Positions 55,618 to 64,000 of a stretch of DNA of 64,000 bases are shown in pieces; within the stretch, counting starts at the first letter, position 1, and each line of letters begins with the position of its first letter. Source of the stretch: Chrysophaeum taylorii (taxonomy: Eukaryota > Sar > Pelagophyceae > Pelagomonadales > Pelagomonadaceae); contig JAQMWT010000612.1 in NCBI GenBank assembly GCA_029834535.1, positions 1-64,000 of the forward strand, written 5' to 3'. Below the pieces are notes generated by a model. That model saw nothing but the letters and a program-made list of their open reading frames with translations. It had not been told where the DNA came from and did not search any database. A program made the position numbers and the translations under genes.

Positions 55618-57419
55618 GTGTACATAGACACCGATAGACAGACCCCCTTAGAATGTCTAGACAGTGTCGACTGCGTGACTGAACCCACAGGTTCCCCGTC
55701 AACTGCCATGGCAGAACACGCAGCACGAGCCGCACCCGAGGCGATCTCAGGTGCGGACATACTGAAGCTCGAAGCTCCTGTAGTTGAGTTTCTCAACGAA
55801 GGAAATCGATTTCAGCTTCAGACCCGCAAGGTGTCCTTGCAAATTAAGCATATCAAACAACTCTTACGGTCCAGTCATGCCGATGCCTTCCTCGAGTACG
55901 ACTCGTACGAAGCATACACTCGGCCATGCAAGGACTACGAGATCCACCGGAATCAAATTCTCGATCGCGTTTTCCTGGAATGGAAGACCGATAGGGCTGC
56001 TGATCTCCGTTTAGCTGTTGATGAATTCCCCCCTGAGTATCAGGAATGGCAATTCACCAATGAAGCTTCCCCCCACTTACCTGACGCAGGAGTAGCTCAG
56101 GTCGCTACTCTCTGTTACGACAATGAAGTCAAGGCATTACGCCCTGAAATCAATCCTCGTTTCTTAGAAGAGGAACGAATCTTAAATCGCGCGCACCCGA
56201 AAGCATTAGCTTTTGACACCCGCGTTCGTGCCCCTGTTACCATGTTTTCGTTAACTGCTGCTGACTTGCACACTTATCAGAACACGTATGCTACATTCTT
56301 GCATACTTACTTCAATCTCGAAAGTGTTGGAAAACCAGCACTTGCGGCCTGGCCCGCCATCAATGAGGTGTATAACAAAAGTTATTTACCCAACAAGGCT
56401 CGAGCCATTATGTTCGTTGCCTTTAGTCACTACGAGTCTGTTACGACTACTGATGTGTCCTACCTGAAACAGCAGTTCAACTCTGTAGTATATAATCCTA
56501 ACTGGTATGTCCATGTCTTTATCGAAGCTGTCCTATCATTTAGGCAAATCTCTTACCAACTTAACCAGGAAGAGACTGATCTTCAATTCGACTTTGGTAC
56601 TCTTTGTATAAAAATTTATGAAGAGATACATCGGCATTATGCCGATAATGCCAGCAACAATCGTTACGATCGTGGTTGGGTAGATTGGTGTTATATGTAT
56701 CAAAATCGATCTTCATCTCGGCCTGTGCCAGACGCTGAACGATTGTGTCACCCTACCAACCCTAGCTATATCTTAGAATACGCATTAGACTTATATAGTG
56801 TAGTATCAAATGGGTCGAACAAAAGACGCTTAGAACGCCTTGTTTCTTGGCAACCCTATGTTGAAGGATTGACACCACAACAAAAGCCAAAGTTACTACT
56901 TACAAACACGCTGGATTTAGCAGACAAAAGTCTGACTCTAACTGCAAACACACTCGCGTCCATTACTTCTGCTCAACCTGGAACATCTTCCATGTTTAAC
57001 GCTAGACGCTTGCGTAACTCTAATGATGCTCGCCAGCCTTTCTCTCGCAGCGACCTATCCTACTATCGTTCTGGTGATTCTTATGTCACCAAGAAAACTG
57101 CTGGACAGTCCCATGACCGTCCAATTTACCCTCGCACTTTCGACAGGTCCTCTCGATCTAACATGAAATTATTAGATCGAACGAAGCACACCTTAAATAC
57201 ACTGCAAGAGCAGTGTAGCGAACTTACGAAGCACGTGACAGATAATGATATCACGGCTCAGCTACAACCGAACATCACCAAGCTATTTGAGACTCTATTG
57301 CAATCCGCTGATATTCTGTCAACGACATCTACTGAGGACAATAGTGACTTACTTCGCTTAAACGAACAACTCATGTTCGCAGAAGACATCATCTAGGATG
57401 TAGACGTTCATCTATCCTC
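55618..57419 (+). CDS. gag of copia C
   Basis: The most continuous gag in the window: one frame of 592 codons from MYIDTDRQTPLECLDS to LNEQLMFAEDII. The capsid-like block ADLHTYQNTYATFLHTYFNL, NPNWYVHVFIEAVLSFRQIS and the FDRSSRSNMKLLDRTKHTLN segment match A. No CCHC knuckle seen. Followed by the SLNY motif. Confidence 0.82.
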
Positions 57420-57440
57420 GACCGAAAAGTCGTTAAACTA
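57420..57440 (+). other. SLNY junction motif between gag and protease (element C)
   Basis: ACCGAAAAGTCGTTAAACTA, identical to the copy at 7400-7420 in A, encoding TEKSLNYVEPQ. Confidence 0.75.
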
Positions 57441-58498
57441 CGTGGAGCCACAACATCATACTGTTGCTACTGCTCCTACCCCAATGGCAACTCCTCCTAC
57501 TACAGATACCAAGGATGCCTCCGACACACAGGGTAATCCCTCCGATATTGTGCCTAACTTCTTTACTGCTTCCGCCATCTCGGCGTTACCTACCACCAGC
57601 GTTACTGTCCTCGCTATCTTCACAGGTCCAATCAGCCATCAACCAACCACCACAAGCCGAAACCATAAGGGATGTCGATCATACCTCGCTATTTGATGAG
57701 AAGCACGGCATGGCGGATGAGGCTGACGAACCATCACCACCTGTTCAACCGATTATCATTCCAAATCACTTGTTATTTCTGGAGAACTTCTTCACTGCCA
57801 GCCTCTCCACTACTTGCCCGCATTCGGAAAATGCACTCCTAACCAAATATATGAAGGTAAACAGTGTCCCTCAACATTGACCCTTTTTATATTTTGACTC
57901 TTGTGCTACCATATCCTTGATGTCCACGTCCGATTTTGCAATACCAAATCACATTATTCCACTGGATTCCAAATACGCGCCGATTATTATTCAAACTGCC
58001 ACAGGACAACAACGTGCCTCTCATATGATGCTAGCACGCAATATAGTTGTTCCCCTACCAGATCATCCACAAATTGGCTACGTCAAGATTGACTTCGCCT
58101 TATGTCTTCAGCCAGTGCACAATCGACATCTCGCTATCCTGAGCATGCTCGAGTGGAACCAGACGAACCTGACCACTGTGTTCAATGATCGATCTGAGCC
58201 AAAGCTCAGCGCTGTCACAAGCCGCATAGACAAAGATGTGAGTATTCCCATACACTACGTAGCAGCTAATTTACCTGCTCTACATTGTCTCACCTACAAC
58301 ATCGCTCGCGACAAGCAACTCGAACTACGCTCCCTCGCATTTCCGCTCAAGCGATACCACGAAAACAGGGATCTACTGGCATATTACAACTATCTTCTCA
58401 AGAGAGTTTCACCAGATCGCCCATGGATTCGCCCTTTGGTTCTTAATCTTCGGAAACAGAACAAGTTTGTCCAGAAAAACACTACGCCATTAAAATGA
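57441..58498 (+). CDS. protease region of copia C
   Basis: Acidic linker (DEKHGMADEADEPSPPVQP) then the protease half with STSDFAIPNHIIPLDSKYAP, IIQTATGQQRASHMML and HLAILSMLEWNQTNL, colinear with A. Ends with LELRSLAFPLKRYHENRDLL. Fossil with breaks. Confidence 0.75.
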
Positions 58499-58513
58499 AT
58501 ACTTCCTCATCCA

Positions 58514-59757
58514 GTGTTTCTCTCACAAGAGCCCAATCTTCGCAAACCCTCTGTCATGTTACTCTGTTCTGGTTTGTCAACCCCAGCGTTTCTGTCTCAA
58601 GCCACTAATGACCTAGGCTTAAATATCAATGTAAAAGTTGTTGTTGAGTCTGATGATACGCTTGTGCGCATGTTACGCCACCGTTTCCCTACAGTATTAT
58701 TATTTGAATCTCTCCCCGCCTTTATCAACCATCTTCACCTATTCTCACCAGAGGAAAGGCGCAAATTTTATTGTGATATTATTGAGATCACTCCTCCCTG
58801 CACCAACAGGAATCTAGTAAAGCAGCATAAGACCGAAGACTTACACAGCCTGCTCGACGACTCTCTGTTTGACAGCATGCTGTCTGTCATCAAACTTCTC
58901 CAACCCTTGGTACTACTGGCTGAGATGACACCCCCCCACAAGTACTGTCATCAAGACCACATAACTGTGGCCAATCTCATCCATGCCACACTCGATTACT
59001 GTGTCGATGTTGTTGACAGGTTCCCAACCTACCTCTGTGGCGACTACCAATCCAGGGAAAGATGGATCTGCATCGCACGCAGGTATTCTACTGGACCAAT
59101 CAACATATTGTCATGGCCTATCCACCATCCACGCCCCTTCCTTAAGATCGTGGATGACATACAAGCCATTCCTAAGCGACTTTGGCTACCCAAACATATC
59201 GCCAAAGACTGGATCCGGGTGTTCCCCGATCCTCCACATGTCCCCGTTCCTAAAACTTTTGCACCCTACTCTCGCACAGGTTCTGTTCAGCTTACTATGA
59301 CTGACCTTGAAACGCTCAATATGTTATTTTTGCGCCTTCACTCACAACAGGCTCTCGAGCAACGCACTCTGTTCAATCCGAGTGTACTTATCATCAGCTG
59401 TGTTTCAAACGCTCCTCCATGGATCCACTGCCTCATGCAACTCACCCACTACATGTCAAGGCTTTTACAATCCTCTGTAACGTGTTTGCCAGATTGCAGA
59501 CTAACTCACCCACTCCTGTGTCCTATTACATAACCGTTTTCGAAACTGACCAACCGTCACATAGGTTACTACTTTCAACCTCATCAACATCACATAATAT
59601 CTACTTCCTAACCGGCGGCCGCCATTCTGACGGCAACCTCACCATAGAGAACGCCGCCACCAAATATCATGCTTCCATTGACGCGTTTGGAAGCACGTAT
59701 ACGTTTACTGCCACCAACGTCCCCCGCGACAGAGACAGACCTATATATTTGGAACGA
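58514..59757 (+). CDS. DNA (cytosine-5) methyltransferase domain of copia C, 3' end missing
   Basis: Motif I region CSGLSTPAFLSQATNDLGLN and VVVESDD; motif IV IIEITPPCTNRN with catalytic Cys (about 58797); VI LLAEMTPPHKY (about 58920); VIII CGDYQSRERWICIARRY (about 59040-59075). The target-recognition region is present (for example TGGRHSDGNLTI), but motifs IX and X are absent because the element is cut by the gypsy-like insertion. Closely matches A. Confidence 0.85.
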
Positions 59758-61058
59758 TAGTGGTCTGGATGGCCGCTCCGCATAGTCCGGCGTCGGGTCC
59801 GTAAGTCCTTAGATTCGAGTCCACTGATAAGCTGGTCGACGATATCCACGTCGTCCATCGTGCGTCCGGATGCGGTGCAAAATGCGAGCGCCTCCGTCTG
59901 AAACTTTGTGCAATACGTCTGCACATGTCGTTCTCCGCTTTTCTTGGGAACTGAACGCTGGGTGACCTTGCGCAGCTGGTCGAGGAGCTCTTGCGGCGTA
60001 CTCGGCGGCCGGCAGGTCGATTTAAAATAGTCTAAGACTCGATTGCAATAATGCTTTTTCAGACGTCGGAGTCGACGAACCTCGGATCCGTGGTCCTTGT
60101 CGTCCGCGTCGAACCGTAAATAAAACGACGGAGGGTGCGCCAAATCATCGCAGAGCTCCTCGAACTTCTTCAAATGCTCCTCGAAGATCGGGCCAACCGT
60201 ATCACGTAAATGCACGGGTAGTAAGTATCGTAGCTTTTCGACTGAATAGTGTTCATCCGCTAATGTGTTCATCACTGCGGCAGAGTCGAGGTTGAATTGT
60301 CGCTGATCGCGACCGTCTATGACCAATTTAAAGTTGTCGGCCTTCAGGCCGGAACTCGGGCGGCGGGTTCGATTTCGATCGACCTTTTCGAAGGCGTTCG
60401 TAAAGGTTTCCGATAGTCCCTTGAAAAATTCCGCACCTCGGTCTTCGGGTTCCGCCTTATCGTCGGTTCCCGTTTCGGTCCTGGAACGGGGTTCATCCCT
60501 TGATTCCGTGTTCTTTTCCGATTCGGTCCGCATCGCGGGAGATCGACTCTCCCGCTCCGTACTACGTGATCGTCTCGCGGACCGTTCGTTGCTGCTAGAT
60601 CGTCGAGCGGCTCTTTTTTCTTCTCGCTCGGCTTTCAACGCTTCCTGATTGCGTCGGAACTGGTCGACCTGCTCGCGCAAGGCCTTGGAGTTCGCGCGTT
60701 CCTGGCGTAGCGCCTCTTTTAACTCGACAAATTCTTGTTGGCGTTCTCGTTCTAATTTTGCTTCTGCTTCTGCTCTTTCACGTGCGAATTCCGCGGATAG
60801 GTGTTCATTCTCGCGCCGGATCCGCTCGAGGTCCTCTCGAATCTGCCCTCTGCGGACCGTCTCCCTCTCGGTCGTAGGGCGTTCACCGCGGTCGGGGGTT
60901 GCCGTACTTAACGGTAAAAAAATCGCGGTCTCTGCAGGTACTTCATTCGCGTCGACGTCTTCGTCGTCGCTAACGCCTCTCTCCACGCGGCTTGCTTCTG
61001 CGGCTGCGGGAGGCACTGGAGGTTGTTCTTCTTCGTGCTCGTCAGCTTCCTCCATCAT
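59758..61058 (-). mobile_element. gag of a gypsy-like LTR retrotransposon, fragment
   Basis: Minus-strand frame starting MMEEADEHEEEQPP. An acidic N-terminus, a long coiled coil (REDLERIRRENEHLSAEFAR onward), an Arg/Ser-rich segment (RRSRSTERESRS) and a folded region FNLDSAAVMNTLADEHYSVE, PPSFYLRFDADDKDH, FKSTCRPPSTPQELLDQLRK and FQTEALAFCTASGR, which resemble retrotransposon gag domains. It is cut at the copia C junction. No pol is present. Fossil fragment. Confidence 0.6.
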
Positions 61059-61332
61059 GTCGATGATGATGAATCTATAGGCCGAGCTAGGATTCGTTCA
61101 CTCGTCGTAGCACACGTCGTAAATATTGACGTGATCTTCCACTGCCCAATCCAAATCAGGGAACAGCGGGTGCGGAACTCTTATCCGCTCGGTACACTTT
61201 TGATACCGCGTGGGTAGCGAGCCCACCTGCTAACAGCTTCCGCCGTTCAGCAACCTTCCCGGGTTTCGTGCTGCGATTACCGACTCGCGCGTGTTCGTCG
61301 TCTCTCGGGACGTACGAACGAAATAAGTTTCG

Positions 61333-61368
61333 CGTGGAAATTTCCGAGCTGCGTTGGAAATTTCCACG
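61333..61368. repeat. perfect 13-bp inverted repeat, 10-bp loop
   Basis: CGTGGAAATTTCC, loop GAGCTGCGTT, then GGAAATTTCCACG. Each arm carries the palindrome GGAAATTTCC. Location in the likely LTR or leader suggests a transcription-factor pair or RNA hairpin; untested. Confidence 0.75.
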
Positions 61369-61810
61369 TAGTAGTGCAATGCGAGCACTAGTTCGTTGGC
61401 GACCGGTATAGTCGCACAATCTCAAACTCCTCCACTTCTTGTGGTGGTTCTAAAAACGTTCCCGACCCGTGGACACTGGGGATACTCACCAACACGCCGG
61501 AGACCTCTGCACTCAAGGTAGGCTCGGGCTTGGGGGTCGGCTACGCGTCGCCATACAACTTGTTCACGCTCGTCAAGCCCCTCAACTCGAGGCTGGCTAG
61601 TTCCTTTATGATAACAAGATACTCTTGACAGAGAAAACAGTGTGACGACATCATAAGAAAAATGGGGAAAGGCGACCCGTTTAACGGGCGTAAAGCCTCG
61701 AGAAGTGGGGTAAGCCCTAGGGAGCAGGAGTTGCCGCCACAGGGCTCCTGGCCGCGCACCTGCGCCTACGCGCCTGTCTCTAGCAATCGCTACTCGCAAG
61801 GAGGTCTCAT

Positions 61811-61912
61811 ACGCGAGGGTTAACCTGCCTTGCTTGCCAGGCGCCCCGGTCTTCAGAGCTAACGCGAGGGTTAACCTGCCTTGCTTGCCAAGCGCCCCGG
61901 TCTTCAGAGCTA
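61811..61912. repeat. 51-bp tandem duplication, two copies
   Basis: ACGCGAGGGTTAACCTGCCT through to TTCAGAGCT occurs twice with one visible difference. Confidence 0.85.
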
Positions 61913-62112
61913 CCATTCTACGGACCGCCGCTAACTGAGGCTCGGCGGCTCTGTCGGGGGGGAGCGCCTCTGACAGCCTCGCGCTCTTCTCAGGCACGGG
62001 CGTTGAAGGCTCGGATCGGATCACTGTGCCGTAGCCAAACGCGCGACTCCGAGCCGTAATACATGACGAGGTACCGAATGCGACCTGTTTTCGGCTCGGA
62101 CCGCCTACTTTC

Positions 62113-63278
62113 TACAGTTTAAGGGATGCTAAGATCGGCCGCGATACATGAGGGGCATGCCCAGGGTCCAAGCAGGACTTCGGTGAGCCCCGAGCACTCG
62201 AGATGTGCACCCGTGGGGCTTCCTCGTGGTTACCGTCGCACGCCAAATCCCTCTCTCCAGCCCTAAATGCCCTGTTGATCTGTGCCTTGACGAGTAGAGA
62301 GTGTCTGGCGCAGCATTGCCAGTCGTCCCGGGGACGGGGTCCGAGACCCCCAAGCGCCACTGACAAGCTCCAGGGAGGAGGTCACCGCCCCCTAGGGCCA
62401 AATTTTCATGCTGGGGGGGGTGTTTTGTCGTGTCCTCGCGCCCCCCCCACCCGGAAGCGCTCTTCGCCCAGCCTAGTACCAAGGGACGGAAGACTTGCTG
62501 CCTGCAAATAGAGCGGCTTGACGCCAATAAAAAAGCTAGTGACGGTGCCGCGGCCCATACGGATGATATGTTCGGGGATGCGGCGGGTGCTGCCAGGAAC
62601 AGAGCCCTGAGCTGTGCGAGTAAAACAGAATGAAGCGCCACCATCAACCAAGCAGAAAGCCGGACCTGGTCCATTGCATCCATGGAGGGATTGAGTCTTA
62701 GTATAGGACTCGGATGGGGTGCTGAAGGTGGATATGAAACTCACGACTTCGGAGGACAGAGTCGAGAAATCAGGGAACATACCCAAGTAGTAATTGTTTA
62801 CCTGATTCTCCAGATGAAGGTTGACGGCACAGGCGGCGTCGGCAACCAACAAGCTGACTCTGATGGAGGGCCTTGATGCAATCTTCATGGCGCTAGATGT
62901 AGGCATCCATTGAGTCTTGGGGCTGGTCGATTTCGGTAGCTGGATCATCGTAGAGAAGGCCAAGTTAAAAGCCTGCGCTGCCGTCGTCTATGACTTCCCC
63001 TGCAGCTTCATCATCCGGCGATGGGTCGTCGGCGGATAGGAGCTGGAGGAGTTCGGCGGCTTCATGATCGGACTCGATAAAGAGAGTTTCGTCAGAGATG
63101 GAGGTGACGGTATTCGCGAGTCGAGTCATATGGTCTTTATTGTGAGTGTTCCGCTTGGCATCCTTGCACAGAGAGCGAATGGTCTGCAGTATGCGGTGAA
63201 CTTCACGAAGAGGGATCTTGAAGCGCCGGTCAGGCGTGTTGGGCTTTGGAAATGAGTCTTCGTTTGGAAAATGGCGTC
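62113..63278 (-). mobile_element. decayed copia-type gag-like sequence
   Basis: The part 62965-63270 encodes REVHRILQTIRSLCKD, THNKDHMTRLANTVTSI and FIESDHEAAELLQLLSADDP, which resembles the C-terminal helical region of copia A gag (LDRTNHTLNTLREQCSEL, LQSADILSTTSTEDNSSLLR). The remainder down to 62113 has no firm similarity. It interrupts the DNA transposon copy at 63279. Low-certainty assignment. Confidence 0.4.
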
Positions 63279-64000
63279 GCCACGTCGATCGTCGGTAGCT
63301 TCGAGCTGCCACTCGTCGTCCGCGTCCGCTTCCTGGGGTGGCGAGATGCGCGGCACTTCACGACCTTGGCATTGAGCTCGTTAACGCTCAAGTGCCGCCT
63401 CACGTCGAGTTCGACACGCTGGGTCGCCGCGGTCACGAACTCTGGCAGCTGCCGTCGGCACTCGCCCGGGACCACTGCCTCGGCAACCAACTCGCGGGAG
63501 TTGGTCTTGATGTGTTCGTAGACGTACGTGAGGTGCGCGGTGAGGAATTCGACGTTGGCCTTGGAACCGGCCTGGCCGATCGTCGGGTCCTTGCCCGGGG
63601 TTTATGACATGGGTTTGAGGTCGCCCATGCCCACGCCCATGCCGACGGCGTACCTCTCGATATTCGCCTTGAGGACATTCGACCGCGCAGTGTCACTCGG
63701 GAGCTGCTTAAGTGCCGCGTCGAGTCGCGTCTTGACCGTCGAGAGCTGGGCCCTCTCGAAGAGGGCACGCTCGTCGACGACAGGTTTGACTTTCATTGCC
63801 TCCAGGGCCTTGGCGTAGTCGTTCACCTGGCGCTCGAGGACCTTCTCGACGGCCGCGGCGGCGCGACGGCGACGTTGCTCCATCGCCGTCTCCCGGCGCG
63901 CGGCAGCCTACGCCTTGTGTTTCTGCGACCACGACGAGCCGCCTGCATTTACGCTCCTTGAGCGTCGTCGCTGAGCGTGGCGAGGCGTCCTCCATTAACT
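63279..64000 (-). mobile_element. second copy of the DDE-type transposon, partial
   Basis: Aligns with the C-terminal part of the first copy (about 26330-26995): RRRRAAAAVEKVLERQVNDY, AMKVKPVVDERALFERAQL, YAVGMGVGMGDLKPMS, then a VELDVRRHLSVNELNAKV equivalent and SSKLPTIDVA. It is cut before the Tudor-like domain by the copia-type sequence and continues beyond the window end. Carries frame changes relative to the first copy. Confidence 0.8.

Larger units (their letters stand above)
55327..59757 (+). mobile_element. copia C: leader to methyltransferase of an A-type element
   Basis: Near-identical to A from the leader through gag, protease and most of the methyltransferase. It is cut at the 5' side by Helitron H5 and at the 3' side by the gypsy-like sequence at 59758. 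LTR, integrase, reverse transcriptase and RNase H are absent. Fossil with breaks. Confidence 0.9.
61059..62112 (-). other. upstream region of the gypsy-like gag (leader and possible LTR)
   Basis: No defensible gene. Probably leader and LTR of the gag-bearing element, but no second LTR copy exists here to set boundaries. It contains the hairpin at 61333-61368 and the 51-bp tandem duplication at 61811-61912. Confidence 0.35.

Noticed and set aside
62113-62960. Frames of 185 and 184 codons on the minus strand
   Set aside because: Overlapping frames of similar length without domain features; only the adjoining 62965-63270 part shows a weak gag resemblance.
1-64000. Host protein-coding genes, rRNA or tRNA
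   Set aside because: Every long frame I could identify belongs to a mobile element; no single-copy gene family or structured RNA could be supported.

Overview
This window is eukaryotic, repeat-packed nuclear DNA. I find no host gene, rRNA, tRNA or prokaryotic signature I can defend. Nearly every base belongs to mobile elements or their debris: Ty1/copia retroelements of at least two related subfamilies (A, B) plus a diverged third, a gypsy-like gag fragment, Helitrons, a large DDE-type DNA transposon, a non-LTR element (LINE) with a nuclease-like C-terminus, a long-inverted-repeat element, a short SINE-like repeat and an 8.9-kb satellite. The host cannot be named from this. The mixture (copia-dominated, GC-rich LINE and DNA elements, one 37-bp intron) suits an alga, dinoflagellate or similar protist.

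Layout. 1-9966: copia element A (minus strand; its 3' end lies beyond the window edge), with a 5' LTR at 9652-9966 and a primer site matching the anticodon half of initiator tRNA-Met. 9967-17693: copia element B (plus), cut at both ends and wedged between two A-family LTRs. 17694-21727: 3' part of a second A copy (A2). 21941-23027: Helitron. 23094-27309: DNA transposon. 27776-30939: LINE. 30940-37101: long-TIR element carrying a nested Helitron and SINE-like repeat. 37102-39812: small fragments, a solo LTR and two SINE-like copies. 39813-43706: copia pieces A3 and B2. 43707-52576: satellite. 52577-55326: three head-to-tail Helitrons. 55327-59757: copia C (5' half of an A-type element). 59758-62112: gypsy-like gag and upstream DNA. 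62113-63278: copia-like debris. 63279-64000: second copy of the DNA transposon.

The central observation is that the copia elements carry a DNA cytosine-5 methyltransferase domain between protease and integrase. All diagnostic motifs are visible: the I-like SAM loop, the IV Pro-Cys with catalytic Cys, VI, the VIII Arg-x-Arg, IX, and X Asn-Ala-(Leu/Ile)-Pro. It is present in A, B and C, so it predates the split of the subfamilies. Element order is LTR, primer site, gag, protease, methyltransferase, integrase, reverse transcriptase, RNase H, one or two extra 3' reading frames, LTR. In A-type elements a near-identical 20-nt sequence encoding T(E/A)xSLNY recurs at five module junctions, which looks like a repeated polyprotein cleavage site or module-boundary signal.

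The satellite unit (about 242 bp, about 37 copies) is the core of a copia LTR; one diverged copy sits inside a solo LTR at 38699-39076 in the opposite orientation. All retroelements here are treated as fossils, most of them carrying several breaks.
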